A stretch of DNA of 64,000 nt, from assembly GCF_041107455.1 (NCBI RefSeq), contig NZ_JBGBPY010000001.1:3348001-3412000 (forward strand), given 5' to 3'. Of this stretch, positions 8,274 through 16,939 are shown piece by piece (position 1 is the first letter of the stretch; each line of letters starts with the position of its first letter). The DNA is from Rhodanobacter humi (lineage in GTDB: Bacteria > Pseudomonadota > Gammaproteobacteria > Xanthomonadales > Rhodanobacteraceae). Position numbers and translations under genes: made by a program. The notes under the pieces are model-generated. The model was not told the DNA's origin, ran no database searches, and saw only the letters and a list, made by a program, of their open reading frames with translations.

Positions 8274-10385
8274 ATGATCGACCCATTGTCTGAAAACGGA
8301 TTGACGCAGGTGACCGCGGTGCCGACGAGCCTGCGCAAGTCGGTTCTGGCACTGCTGCTTGCCGTCGCCTTTGCCATGGGCGGCGCGCATGCTCAAGGCG
8401 TTGTCGGCGCCGGCAAGCCGGCGCCGGTTGCTGGCGCCAACGATCTGGCCAATCGGCAGGGCGCCCTGGGCAGCTTCGGCGGCCAGGCTGTCGGCATGGG
8501 CTGGCGAGTCACCGGCGAACACATGGCCGACGTGTCTGTCCAGGATGGAATCAATCACCGATCGGTGAATGTCATCGCCCCGTTCGCTCTGGTGATGAAG
8601 GACGGCTCGAGGCTGGGCATCGACAACATGCGTCTGCTGACGCCGCCCCACACTGTGAAACTGGCGGCGGATCCTGCCGCCTCGCGCCTGGCCGCCCGTT
8701 TGCCGGGCGATGCGGTGCAGGCCAGTTTCGGCGACAGCGGCGGTCGCTTCCGTGTCGATTGGCGAGTGGTACAGCGCTCCGGCTCGCACTACCTGCGCGA
8801 GATCGTCACCATCACGGCACTCAAGCGCGACGAGCCGATCGCGCGGGTGGAGCTTCTCGACGTGCAGGCGGACGGTGCGTTCGTCGACGGTACGGTATCC
8901 GGGTCGCCAGTGGTCTGGCACACCGACTGGCTTGGCTTCGAGTATCCCATGGCGCAAAGCACGGTCAGGGGAGGCAAAGTGCGTATGTGGGTCGACCGCA
9001 AGCTGTCACTGGGCAAGGGTCGGCCGGTGACCTATTCGGCGGTGATCGGCGCGGCGAACGCGGGTCAACTTCGGCGTGACTTCGGCACCTACATCGAGCG
9101 CGAGCGCGCCCGCCCGTATCGCCCGTTTCTGCATTACAACACCTACTACGATCTCGACGGCCACTACACCGAGGCGCAGGCGCTCGATCGCATCGACACG
9201 TTCGGCCGCGAGCTGGTCGACCAGCGTCACGTGAAGATGGACTCGTTCATGTTCGATGGTGGCTGGAGTGACAACGACCCCGACTGGAATTTCAGCGAGG
9301 CCTTTCCGCATGGATTCGTGCCGCTATGCAAGGCGGCGCAGAAGTACGGCGCAGCGCCAGGTATCTGGATGTCGCCATGGGGTGGTTATGGCATACAGAA
9401 AACGGAGATGGTCGCCAGAGGTGAAAAGGAGGGTTACGAAATCATCAATGGCGGTCTCGCACTGTCCGGACCCAGGTACTGGAAACGCTTTCATCAAGTG
9501 GCCATGAAGCTTGCCGACCGGGACTGCATCAACCAGTTCAAGTTCGATGGCACCGGCAACGCCGACACCGTCGTTTCGGGCAGCCAGTTCGACAGCGACT
9601 TTGCCGCGATGATCCAGCTCATCGACGATATCCGCGCCGACAAGCCGAATACGTTCATCAACCTCTCCACGGGTACCTGGGCCTCGCCGTTCTGGCTGCG
9701 CTGGACCGACACGGTCTGGCGCGGCAGCGTCTTTGACCACAATTTTGCCGGCGTCGGAACGCCGCGCGAGCGCTGGATCACTTTCCGCGACCAGCAGACC
9801 TACCAGAACATTGTCATCAAGGGGCCCTTGTTTCCGCTCAACTCGCTGATGCTGCACGGGATCATCTATGCGCGGCATGCGAGATCGGGCGCGCGGGACG
9901 CCGCCTTCCCGGGACTGACGACCGACCCGGGACATGATTTCGCCAACGAAGTACACAGCTTCTTCGCCACCGGCACGCAATTGCAGGAGCTGTACATCAC
10001 GCCCTCGCTGCTTACGTCGCAGGACTGGGATGTGCTGGCCGATGCGGCGAAGTGGTCGCGCGCCAATGCCGACGTGTTGCGAGACGTGCACTGGATCGGC
10101 GGCGACCCGGGACGTCTGGACGTCTACGGCTGGGCCGCGTGGTCGCCAAAGAACGCCGTCGTCACCTTCCGCAACCCCGACGACAAGCCGCAGCTCGCGA
10201 TGGTCGATCTGCAGCGCCAGTTGCAGCTGCCGCCGGGCATGGCGCGCCGCTTCAGCGTGCAGGACGTGTGGAAGAGCGGCGGCACCGATGTGCCGAAGAC
10301 GCTGGATGCCGACCACACAGGCACGATCACGCTGGCGCCGTTCGAGGTGTTGACGCTGGAGCTGACCCCGGTGGGCGGAGGCTGA
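8274..10385 (+). CDS. Secreted clan GH-D-like glycosidase, copy 2 (tandem paralogue)
   Basis: This 703-residue protein has the same order of motifs as copy 1 (MDSFMFDGGWSDN, GIWMSPWGGYG, QFKFDGTGN, LSTGTWASPFWLR, and a C-terminal beta domain beginning around HWIGGDPGRLDVYGWAAWSP). It is therefore a tandem duplicate. The start at ATG 8274 gives a signal peptide (SVLALLLAVAFAMGGAHA) and is preceded by AGGGA. The loop after the WR residues differs: copy 1 has WRDGEDDW, copy 2 has WRGSVFDHN. In this superfamily the acid/base residue lies in that area, so the two may act on different linkages. The C-terminal ~100 residues are nearly identical between copies, suggesting gene conversion. Confidence 0.66.
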   Translation: MIDPLSENGLTQVTAVPTSLRKSVLALLLAVAFAMGGAHAQGVVGAGKPAPVAGANDLANRQGALGSFGGQAVGMGWRVTGEHMADVSVQDGINHRSVNVIAPFALVMKDGSRLGIDNMRLLTPPHTVKLAADPAASRLAARLPGDAVQASFGDSGGRFRVDWRVVQRSGSHYLREIVTITALKRDEPIARVELLDVQADGAFVDGTVSGSPVVWHTDWLGFEYPMAQSTVRGGKVRMWVDRKLSLGKGRPVTYSAVIGAANAGQLRRDFGTYIERERARPYRPFLHYNTYYDLDGHYTEAQALDRIDTFGRELVDQRHVKMDSFMFDGGWSDNDPDWNFSEAFPHGFVPLCKAAQKYGAAPGIWMSPWGGYGIQKTEMVARGEKEGYEIINGGLALSGPRYWKRFHQVAMKLADRDCINQFKFDGTGNADTVVSGSQFDSDFAAMIQLIDDIRADKPNTFINLSTGTWASPFWLRWTDTVWRGSVFDHNFAGVGTPRERWITFRDQQTYQNIVIKGPLFPLNSLMLHGIIYARHARSGARDAAFPGLTTDPGHDFANEVHSFFATGTQLQELYITPSLLTSQDWDVLADAAKWSRANADVLRDVHWIGGDPGRLDVYGWAAWSPKNAVVTFRNPDDKPQLAMVDLQRQLQLPPGMARRFSVQDVWKSGGTDVPKTLDADHTGTITLAPFEVLTLELTPVGGG

Positions 10386-10498
10386 CACCTCCGGCTGCGA
10401 GCAGGGGAGGGGGCCAACTCCCTTCCATCGGAAGACCTTGAGCGGGGCCGCATCATCCTCGCCACTCCACGGCATGAATCAAGAGAAGGTGTCGAGCC

Positions 10499-12607
10499 AT
10501 GCATCCCGATACGACCAGACCGATCAGCCGTCGCGACTTCCTGCGGCTGACAGCCGTGGCGGGGGCCGGGTTGCTGGTGTCTGCCGGCCCGGCATGGGCG
10601 ACGGGCTCCCCGACGGCGGTGAAGACGGTGTACGCGGTCTTCTTGTGCCACCTCGACGTCGGGTTCGTCGACTCGCAGGCCAACATCATCCGCCGGTATT
10701 TCGACGAGTACTTTCCCGCGGCGATCGCACTCGCCCGCAAGCTCCGCGAGGCCGGAGGGCGCAATCGTTACGTATGGACCACCGGGTCGTGGCTGGTCCA
10801 CGAGTATCTCCGGCAGATGCCGGCGGGCAAGTGCGAGGCGATGGTCGAGGCCATTCGTTGCGGTGACCTTTCCTATCACGCCATTCCCTTCGTGTGGCAG
10901 AGCGAGATGCTGGACCGTTCGCTGCTCGAAGGCACGCTTCATATCGCGGCGGATCTGGACAAGCGATTCGGATGCAAGACGACCGGGGCGAAGATGGCCG
11001 ACGTCCCAGGCCATACACGGTCGATCATCGCCCCGCTCTCGGCGGCGGGAGTCGGTTTTCTCGATATCGGCGTCAATCCCGCATCGACACCCCCGGATGT
11101 GCCGGGACTGTTCCGTTGGCGCGATCCGCAAGGCAACGAGATCGTCGTGATGCAGCACGCGCGGGACTACGGCGGCGACATGGTGGTGCCTGAAGCCGAA
11201 GCCGCCGTTTCCATGAACGTCCGCGGCGACAACTCGGGTCCGCACACCGAGGCGGAGATCGACGCGATATTCGATGGCCTGCGCCGGCGCTACCCCGCGG
11301 CGAAGATCGTCGCCTGCGGGCTGAGCGAAGTGGCCGCTGCGATGGAGCCGATCCGTGACCGGCTCCCGGTCGTGGAGCAGGAAATCGGGGACACCTGGAT
11401 CTACGGCTGTGCCAGTGACCCGATCAAGGTTTCCCGCTATCGCGAGATCAGCCGTCTGCGGCAGGAATGGATCGCGCAAGGGAAAATAAGCGCGGGTGAT
11501 TCCATCGATCTGGCGATGGTTCCCTGGCTCAACCTCTGCGCCGAGCACACTTGGGGCTGCGACACCAAGACCATCATCGCCGACTGGGATATTTACAAAC
11601 CGGCGGAACTCCAGGCCGCTCTCGGCAAGCCCAACTTCCAGAAGGCGATGGTGACCTGGGCAGAGAAGCGCCGGGATGTGGACACGGCCGTGGCCGCACT
11701 CCCCCAGCCCATGCAGGACGAGGCATTGCAGCGGTTGAAGCATCTGCAGGCGACGCCGCCGCTCACCACGGGGCTCCCGCCGATGCTGCCCGGGCAGGAA
11801 ATCACCACGCCGCATTTCGTGCTGGCGCTCGATCCGGAGACGGGCGCGATCCGACGGCTGCGCGATCGGAAAACGAATCGGGAATGGGCTGGCGCCGATC
11901 ACCCGCTGGCACTGTTCCGCTACCAGACCTTCACGCAGGAGGATTATCAGCGGTTCTTCAAGAAGTACGTGCGCACCAAGGAGTCCTGGGCGTTCCTGGA
12001 TTTCGGGAAAAAAGGCATCGAAAAGTATCCGTTGCAAAGCAAGCTCTGGATGCCCAGGTTGGTCAGGTCATGGCTCGGCCAGACTCCCGATGCGACGCGC
12101 ATCGTGGTCGAGATGGCGATGCCCCAGGCAACGCCTGAGATGGTCGACGTGGTCGGCTGGCCGAAACGGCTGACGATGGAGATCGTGCTGCGCCACCAGG
12201 AGCCCGTGGTGGAGATCGATTTCCAGTTTTTCCAGAAGTCCGCCAACCGCCTGCCGGAAGCGATGTGGCTTTCGTTCGCGCCCATTGCGCCCAACCGCAC
12301 CGGATGGACCCTGGAAAAAATCAATCAGCCGGTCTCTCCCCATGACGTGGTTCGGAACGGCAACCGCCACATGCATGCCGTCACCAAGGACATCGCCTAT
12401 CGCGACCCGGACGGCCAGCTCATCCTCGAGACGCTTGACGCGCCGGTGGTCGCACCTGGCCAGATGGTTCTGGTCGATTTCAGCAACGAGCAGCCGGATC
12501 TCGATGCTGGCGTGCACGTCAACCTGTTCAACAACACATGGGGCACCAACTACATCCAGTGGTACGGGGAAGATGCGCGGTTCCGGTTCAAGATACGGAC
12601 GATATGA
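10499..12607 (+). CDS. DUF5054 / GH38-like protein with Tat signal
   Basis: The protein has 702 residues and begins with a twin-arginine signal (SRRDFLRLTAVAGAGLLVSA). The mature N-terminus has CHLDVGF at residues 50-56 (His51, Asp53), matching the HxD metal-binding segment of GH38 alpha-mannosidases. AKMADVPGHTRS follows, with Asp168 in the position of the GH38 nucleophile (normally DPFGHS). WLNLCAEHTWGCD and a beta-rich C-terminal half complete the picture. I assign it to DUF5054-type proteins, distant relatives of GH38. It may hydrolyse an alpha-linked sugar in the periplasm or outside the cell, but no activity can be stated. It lies in line with the glycosidase series, 113 bases after copy 2. 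Its third positions look less GC-rich than its neighbours. Confidence 0.7.
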   Translation: MHPDTTRPISRRDFLRLTAVAGAGLLVSAGPAWATGSPTAVKTVYAVFLCHLDVGFVDSQANIIRRYFDEYFPAAIALARKLREAGGRNRYVWTTGSWLVHEYLRQMPAGKCEAMVEAIRCGDLSYHAIPFVWQSEMLDRSLLEGTLHIAADLDKRFGCKTTGAKMADVPGHTRSIIAPLSAAGVGFLDIGVNPASTPPDVPGLFRWRDPQGNEIVVMQHARDYGGDMVVPEAEAAVSMNVRGDNSGPHTEAEIDAIFDGLRRRYPAAKIVACGLSEVAAAMEPIRDRLPVVEQEIGDTWIYGCASDPIKVSRYREISRLRQEWIAQGKISAGDSIDLAMVPWLNLCAEHTWGCDTKTIIADWDIYKPAELQAALGKPNFQKAMVTWAEKRRDVDTAVAALPQPMQDEALQRLKHLQATPPLTTGLPPMLPGQEITTPHFVLALDPETGAIRRLRDRKTNREWAGADHPLALFRYQTFTQEDYQRFFKKYVRTKESWAFLDFGKKGIEKYPLQSKLWMPRLVRSWLGQTPDATRIVVEMAMPQATPEMVDVVGWPKRLTMEIVLRHQEPVVEIDFQFFQKSANRLPEAMWLSFAPIAPNRTGWTLEKINQPVSPHDVVRNGNRHMHAVTKDIAYRDPDGQLILETLDAPVVAPGQMVLVDFSNEQPDLDAGVHVNLFNNTWGTNYIQWYGEDARFRFKIRTI

Positions 12608-12874
12608 CGGAACAAGAGGTCGGAGGAGATCAAGAGGTAACAGGCTAGGTTCCTTATCAGGTATCAGGGCGGAGAGCCCAGGGAAGGTCTGATCAATGAG
12701 CTTCTTGCTCGTCATTCCTGCAAAGAGCTTTTCAACAGTCTGAGAGTAGGTGCCAGGGACAACTTCTGGTTCAGTGTTCCTGACACCCTTTGGATCAGGC
12801 GGCAAGCCCCGTGCCCGTGTCGGGCACGCTGTCGTCGCCGCACACATCGCACCACAGGTAGTACGTCCCCCGAC
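12608..12874. repeat. Intergenic region with imperfect REP-like palindrome
   Basis: This gene-free gap contains an imperfect inverted repeat at 12749-12787 (left arm GGTGCCAGGGA, right arm TTCCTGACACC). That is the 'GGTGTCAGGAA' type of palindrome often seen with REP-associated transposases in gammaproteobacteria. The bases from 12645 to 12790 have a lower GC content than the flanking genes. They read like a decayed mobile fragment, but no conserved protein can be reconstructed. The ribosome-binding site of the following gene is weak. Confidence 0.45.
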
Positions 12875-14341
12875 ATGACAGACGAACACGACACCGATCC
12901 AACCCGCCGTCGCATGCTGAAAGCGGCCGCGCTGTTGCCGTTGGCCGCAGCCTGCAATGGATTGTCGTGGGGTGCGGACGCCCCCATGACGCAGGCCAGC
13001 TTCGCGCTGGACATGACCCGACCCGGGCGCCGCGTCGATCCCAGCCTCGCCAGCCTCAGCTATGAAACGCTGGAGTTGTCCGATCCCACCTTCTTCGCGG
13101 CGGACAACCACGGCCTGGTGCGCATGTTCCGCGAGATGAATCCGCACGGCGTGCTGCGCATCGGCGGCAATACCAGCGACGACACCGTGTGGGGTGGTTA
13201 CAAGGGCAAGATGCCGACCTACGTTCCGCGCAGGCACGGCAAGCTGCTGCAGCCGCATGTGCTGAAGCCCGAGGGTTTGCAGGCGCTGGCCGGTTTCGTG
13301 CGCGCCACCGGCTGGAAGCTGGTGTTCGGTGTGAACCTGCGCATCGGTTCGCCCGAGATGGCGCTCGACCTGGCGCAGACCGTGCAGAAGCTCGTGGGCG
13401 ACCAGTTGCTGGCGATCCAGATCGGCAACGAGGCGAACAACTACGAGCCCGACTACGCCGCCTTCGACGCCGTGTGGACGCCGTACGCCAAGGCGCTGCG
13501 CGCCGCGGGCCTGCCCATCGCCGGGCCGGACACCGGCGCGAACACCGACTGGGTGATCGAGTACGCACGGCGCCACGCGAAGGACAACGTATTCCTCAGC
13601 CGGCACTACTACCGCGAGGCGGCGGAAAATGGCTCGATCCCGGACCTGCTCGCCGGCGACCCCGGTTTCTTCGGCGAAGTCGAGCAGATCATGCAGGTGG
13701 CGGACCAGTACGGCTTGCCGTTTCGTATCTCCGAAGGCAATTCGTACTACAACGGTGGCCGTGACGGCACCAGCAACGTGTTCGCCTCCGCGCTGTGGGG
13801 CGCGGACTTCATGCTGGCGCTGGCGCATCGCGGCGTGGCCGGCATGCACTTCCACGGCGGCACGCTGCTCTCGGTGGAAACCTCGCTGGGGCGCATGGCG
13901 AAGGCGCCCGCGGGTGGCGACATCGTGGCGCAACGCGACGCGCAGGCCTCGCGTTATTCCGCCATCGCCGGCAGCCGCGAGCTGGGCTTTCAGCCGCGCC
14001 CGCTGTTCCACGGCATCGCGTTGGCGCAGCGCTTCGCCGGCGCGCGGATGCTGCCTGGCCAGCTTGACACCGGCGGCGCCAACCTCGCCGCCTACGCGGC
14101 GAAGCAGGGCGACGCGGTGCTGGTCACGCTCATCAACAAGGATGCGCAGCGTGATGCTTCGGTCGCGCTGAGTGGCTTGCCGCATGGCGCGAAGGGCGAG
14201 TTGATGCGCCTGCGCGCGCTCGCGCTGGATAGCCGCCGCGACGTCAGTTTCGCGGCGGACGGTCATGTGTCCGCCGATGCCCGCGGTACGAGCCGTATCG
14301 CGGTGCCGAAGGCCAGCGCTGTCAGGGTGCGTTGGGCGTGA
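12875..14341 (+). CDS. GH79-like beta-glucuronidase/heparanase-family enzyme
   Basis: The protein has 488 residues. It starts with a twin-arginine-like export signal (TRRRMLKAAALLPLAAAC); the Cys could be a lipid anchor, but the lipobox is poor. The (beta/alpha)8 core shows GVLRIGGNTSD, IGNEANNY with Glu186 as the likely acid/base, and RISEGNSYYNGG with Glu287 as the likely nucleophile. This spacing fits GH79 and related clan GH-A enzymes. A C-terminal beta domain follows (VLVTLINKD, LMRLRAL). GH79 enzymes remove glucuronic acid or its 4-O-methyl ether from arabinogalactan proteins, or cleave heparan-type chains. Here it would trim uronic acid from the locus substrate. Confidence 0.75.
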   Translation: MTDEHDTDPTRRRMLKAAALLPLAAACNGLSWGADAPMTQASFALDMTRPGRRVDPSLASLSYETLELSDPTFFAADNHGLVRMFREMNPHGVLRIGGNTSDDTVWGGYKGKMPTYVPRRHGKLLQPHVLKPEGLQALAGFVRATGWKLVFGVNLRIGSPEMALDLAQTVQKLVGDQLLAIQIGNEANNYEPDYAAFDAVWTPYAKALRAAGLPIAGPDTGANTDWVIEYARRHAKDNVFLSRHYYREAAENGSIPDLLAGDPGFFGEVEQIMQVADQYGLPFRISEGNSYYNGGRDGTSNVFASALWGADFMLALAHRGVAGMHFHGGTLLSVETSLGRMAKAPAGGDIVAQRDAQASRYSAIAGSRELGFQPRPLFHGIALAQRFAGARMLPGQLDTGGANLAAYAAKQGDAVLVTLINKDAQRDASVALSGLPHGAKGELMRLRALALDSRRDVSFAADGHVSADARGTSRIAVPKASAVRVRWA

Positions 14342-14395
14342 TGATCCGGGGGGCTCGCTGGACCGCTGCGCAAACCCGCGTACGCGGTTCTTGTC

Positions 14396-14437
14396 TCCCC
14401 TCTACCGCTTGCGGGAGAGGGGTGGGGGGAGAGGGGC
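14396..14437. repeat. Short CTCTCCC/GGGAGAG palindromic repeat
   Basis: CCCCTCTACCGCTTGCGGG leading into GAGAGGGG forms a stem-loop immediately followed by a second GGGAGAGGGG half. The same family is seen at 15086-15110, 22397-22508 and 42170-42194. These are scattered REP-like elements. Confidence 0.65.
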
Positions 14438-14480
14438 TTGTGTTTTCGCGCTTTCGCAAGTTTCAAAGCGGTTTCGTGCG

Positions 14481-15010
14481 CCTGCCGGCGCCCGAGTCAC
14501 TTTTCTCTTACGTGGCCAAGAGAAAAGTAACCCAAAGAGAAGGCCACCCCGATGCGGCGCTCTCCGGGCGTCCTGCCCTTCGAGTCCGTGAGGCGCGGCC
14601 GGGCTTTTCGACCGGGCTCCTGCCCGGGCGAAAAGGCATCGCCCTCCTTGGCGATGCCCGCTGCGCGGCCTTGTCGTCCACGCCTCACCGCCGCATAGGG
14701 GCCCCGGAAAAGCAGCGCGCTCCAAGCGCGCAGAAGCAACAGCCAAAGCCACGCGCCTCAAGAATTGTCGCCTCAGTGTCCAGATGCGGCGCGGTGTGGC
14801 CGTACCGTCTATCGCATAGGCGGGAATTGTTCCAAACAACCTCGACATTTCCTGTTTGTAATTCCGGCGTATTGAACCAGGCCGTTTCTCTGGGTTACTT
14901 CTCTTGACTCCGGGCATCCCGCCCTCCGCCTTTCGGGCCGGCTGCGCCGTTCGCCACCGCTCCTGCGGTGGCGTGGGCCAGCAAAGAGAAGTGACTCGGG
15001 CGCCGGAAGG
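14481..15010. repeat. ~530-bp compound intergenic element with inverted ends
   Basis: The left end (14481-14545) reads GCGCCCGAGTCACTTTTCTC followed by the mini-palindrome TTTTCTCTTACGTGGCCAAGAGAAAA and AGTAACCCAAAGAGA. The right end (14880-15010), in reverse complement, has the same GCGCCCGAGTCACTT, a similar AGAGAAGTAACCCAGAGAAA block, and CGCC flanks. The interior has no convincing open frame. Similar 0.5-1 kb non-coding elements with 'GAGTCACTTTTCTT' ends are, from memory, widespread between genes of Xanthomonadaceae. It fills most of the 831-base gap between the GH79-like and GH29 genes and may act as a non-autonomous mobile element. Confidence 0.6.
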
Positions 15011-15085
15011 CGATCGAAAGCCCGCCGCAGGCGAACCAAAGTGCGGAACCGAAAGGCTGTCGCGAATACCCACCCCTCGCCCCGG

Positions 15086-15110
15086 CCCTCTCCCTAAAAG
15101 GGAGAGGGAA
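15086..15110. repeat. CTCTCCC/GGGAGAG stem-loop
   Basis: CCCTCTCCCTAAAAGGGAGAGGG is a near-perfect hairpin of the same family as the elements at 14396, 22397 and 42170. It lies 60 bases upstream of the GH29 start. Confidence 0.6.
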
Positions 15111-15172
15111 ACTTCGTCGTACGATCGAACTGCTCTGTCGCTTGCAACAGAAGCGCAAAAGAGGAGTGACCG

Positions 15173-16939
15173 ATGAAAACCATTATGCGAACGGCACTGG
15201 CAGCGACGCTGGCGTGCCTGCTTCCGGCGACCTTGTTTGCCGCCACCGTCAGCGACCAACCGCTGCCGCGGGGCGAGCCACGGCCTGACGTCGCCACTGT
15301 GCAAGCCTGGCAGGCGCGCAAGTTTGGCCTGTTCATCCACTTCGGCCTGTACTCGCAGCTGGGCGGCGTGTGGGACGGCAAGCGCGTCACCCAGGGCTAC
15401 AGCGAGCAGATCCAGTCCTTCGCGCCGGTGCCCATAGCCCAGTACGAAGCGCTGGCGCAGCGCTTCGATCCGGAGAAGTTCGATCCCGATGCGATCGTGG
15501 CGCTGGCCAAGGCCGCGGGCATGAAGTTCATCGTGCTCACCGCCAAACACCACGACGGCTTCGCGATGTTCCATACCGCGCAGAACCGCTACAACATCGT
15601 CGACAGCACCCCGTACAAGCGCGACGTGGTAAAGCTGCTGGCCGAGGCCTGCGCGCGGGCGCACATGCCGTTCGGCGTGTACTACTCCACCATCGACTGG
15701 CACTGGATGCACGGCCAGTACCGCCCCGACAACGACAACCCGATCACACCGGCGCAGGCCGACTTCAACGTGGCGCAGATCCGCGAGCTGATGAGCGGTT
15801 ACGGTCCGATCAGCGAAGTGTGGTTCGACATGGGCAAGCCCACGCCGGCGCAGAGCGCGCGTTTCGCCCGTACGGTGCACGCGTTGCAGCCGCAGACCAT
15901 GGTCTCCGGGCGCGTGTGGAACCACCAGGGCGACTTCACCGTGATGGGCGACAACAGCGAACCGCACGAGGGCATGGAGGAGCCGTGGCAGTCGCCCGCG
16001 TCGATGTTCCCGGACACCTGGGGCTATCGTTCCTGGCAGGTGCGCAAGGACCTGCCCGGCAAGATCCACGAGAACATCGCGCGGCTGGTCCGCGTGGTCA
16101 GCGCCGGCGGCAATTACATTCTCAACATCGGGCCGGAAGGCGATGGCTCGGTGGTGCCCTACGAGGCCGACGTGTTGCGCGGCATAGGCGCATGGCTGCG
16201 GCCGCGTGGCGAGGCGGTCTACGGCACGCGGGCCTCGCCGTTCGCGAAGCTGGACTTCGGCTACGCCACCCTGGGCGCGCACACGCTGTACCTGTTCGTG
16301 GCGAAGGTGCCGGCGGACGGCGTGCTGCACCTGCCCGGCGTGGTCGATACCCGCTTCGGGCGGGGGCGCGTGCTGGGCGATGCGCAGGCGGCTGTCGGCA
16401 GCGTCGCGGTCGATGCGTCAGGTGCGAGCGTGAAAGTGGACGGTCTGGCCCATGCGGGCTACATGCCGGTGGTGGCGATTCCGCTCGACGGCAGCTTGCA
16501 TGTGCGACCCGATGCCGTGGTGCCGGGCGCGGACGGTCGCGTGAACCTCGCGACCGCGCAAGCCGAGCACTTCCTCAACTACAACGGCTACGGCTACGAC
16601 GATCCGCCCACGCTTTACAAGCTGCGCTGGTACGCAGGTGTTGGTGCCGGCGATTACATGCTGGTCGTGCATTACCGCGACGCGCTTGCATCGGCGAAGC
16701 TGGATGTCTGGGTAGACGGCCAGCCGCACACGTTGGCGCTGCCGACGGGCGCGGGTGCGGCGCACCTGCGGGTGAGCCGCGACCCGCATGCCGAGCCCTG
16801 GGCGATGCAGCTGGAGCTGACGCCGCTGGCACCGTTCCACAAGGGCGACCGCCTGCCAGCCACGATCGAATCGGTGGAACTCGCGCCCCTCGTCGACCAT
16901 GGCCATCCCGTCACCCGGAGGATCAAGGCCGATGACTGA
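15173..16939 (+). CDS. Alpha-L-fucosidase, GH29
   Basis: A strong AGAGGAG ribosome-binding site precedes ATG 15173. The product has 588 residues with a signal peptide (LAATLACLLPATLFA). Diagnostic GH29 segments are KFGLFIHFGLYS, LTAKHHDGFAMF, VYYSTIDWHW and EVWFDMG, where Asp219 is the expected nucleophile. NYILNIGPEGDG ends the catalytic domain. Two beta-rich C-terminal parts follow (about 345-588), one probably a carbohydrate-binding or galactose-binding-like domain. It releases terminal alpha-fucose outside the cytoplasm. The 3' end overlaps the GH20 start by eight bases, so the two are co-translated. Confidence 0.92.
   Translation: MKTIMRTALAATLACLLPATLFAATVSDQPLPRGEPRPDVATVQAWQARKFGLFIHFGLYSQLGGVWDGKRVTQGYSEQIQSFAPVPIAQYEALAQRFDPEKFDPDAIVALAKAAGMKFIVLTAKHHDGFAMFHTAQNRYNIVDSTPYKRDVVKLLAEACARAHMPFGVYYSTIDWHWMHGQYRPDNDNPITPAQADFNVAQIRELMSGYGPISEVWFDMGKPTPAQSARFARTVHALQPQTMVSGRVWNHQGDFTVMGDNSEPHEGMEEPWQSPASMFPDTWGYRSWQVRKDLPGKIHENIARLVRVVSAGGNYILNIGPEGDGSVVPYEADVLRGIGAWLRPRGEAVYGTRASPFAKLDFGYATLGAHTLYLFVAKVPADGVLHLPGVVDTRFGRGRVLGDAQAAVGSVAVDASGASVKVDGLAHAGYMPVVAIPLDGSLHVRPDAVVPGADGRVNLATAQAEHFLNYNGYGYDDPPTLYKLRWYAGVGAGDYMLVVHYRDALASAKLDVWVDGQPHTLALPTGAGAAHLRVSRDPHAEPWAMQLELTPLAPFHKGDRLPATIESVELAPLVDHGHPVTRRIKADD

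Noticed and set aside
6102-8957. A 951-residue minus-strand open frame opposite the GH-D-like genes
   Set aside because: It spans the junction of two clear plus-strand genes and has low-complexity composition; it is a shadow frame.
2939-10385. Naming the receptor and enzymes as a SusC/SusD-type PUL
   Set aside because: No SusD-like lipoprotein or hybrid two-component regulator is present, and the receptor is of the proteobacterial Oar-like type.
12645-12790. Possible transposase fragment on the minus strand (…TEPEVVPGTYSQTVEKLFAG…)
   Set aside because: The peptide looks less biased than usual shadow frames, but I could not match it to any transposase motif, so only the palindrome is reported.
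14402-16330. A 642-residue minus-strand frame covering the 14481-15010 element
   Set aside because: Most of it is antisense to GH29 and the rest is translated repeat; segments such as SYDEVSLSLLGRGPGRG are typical artefacts of these repeats.
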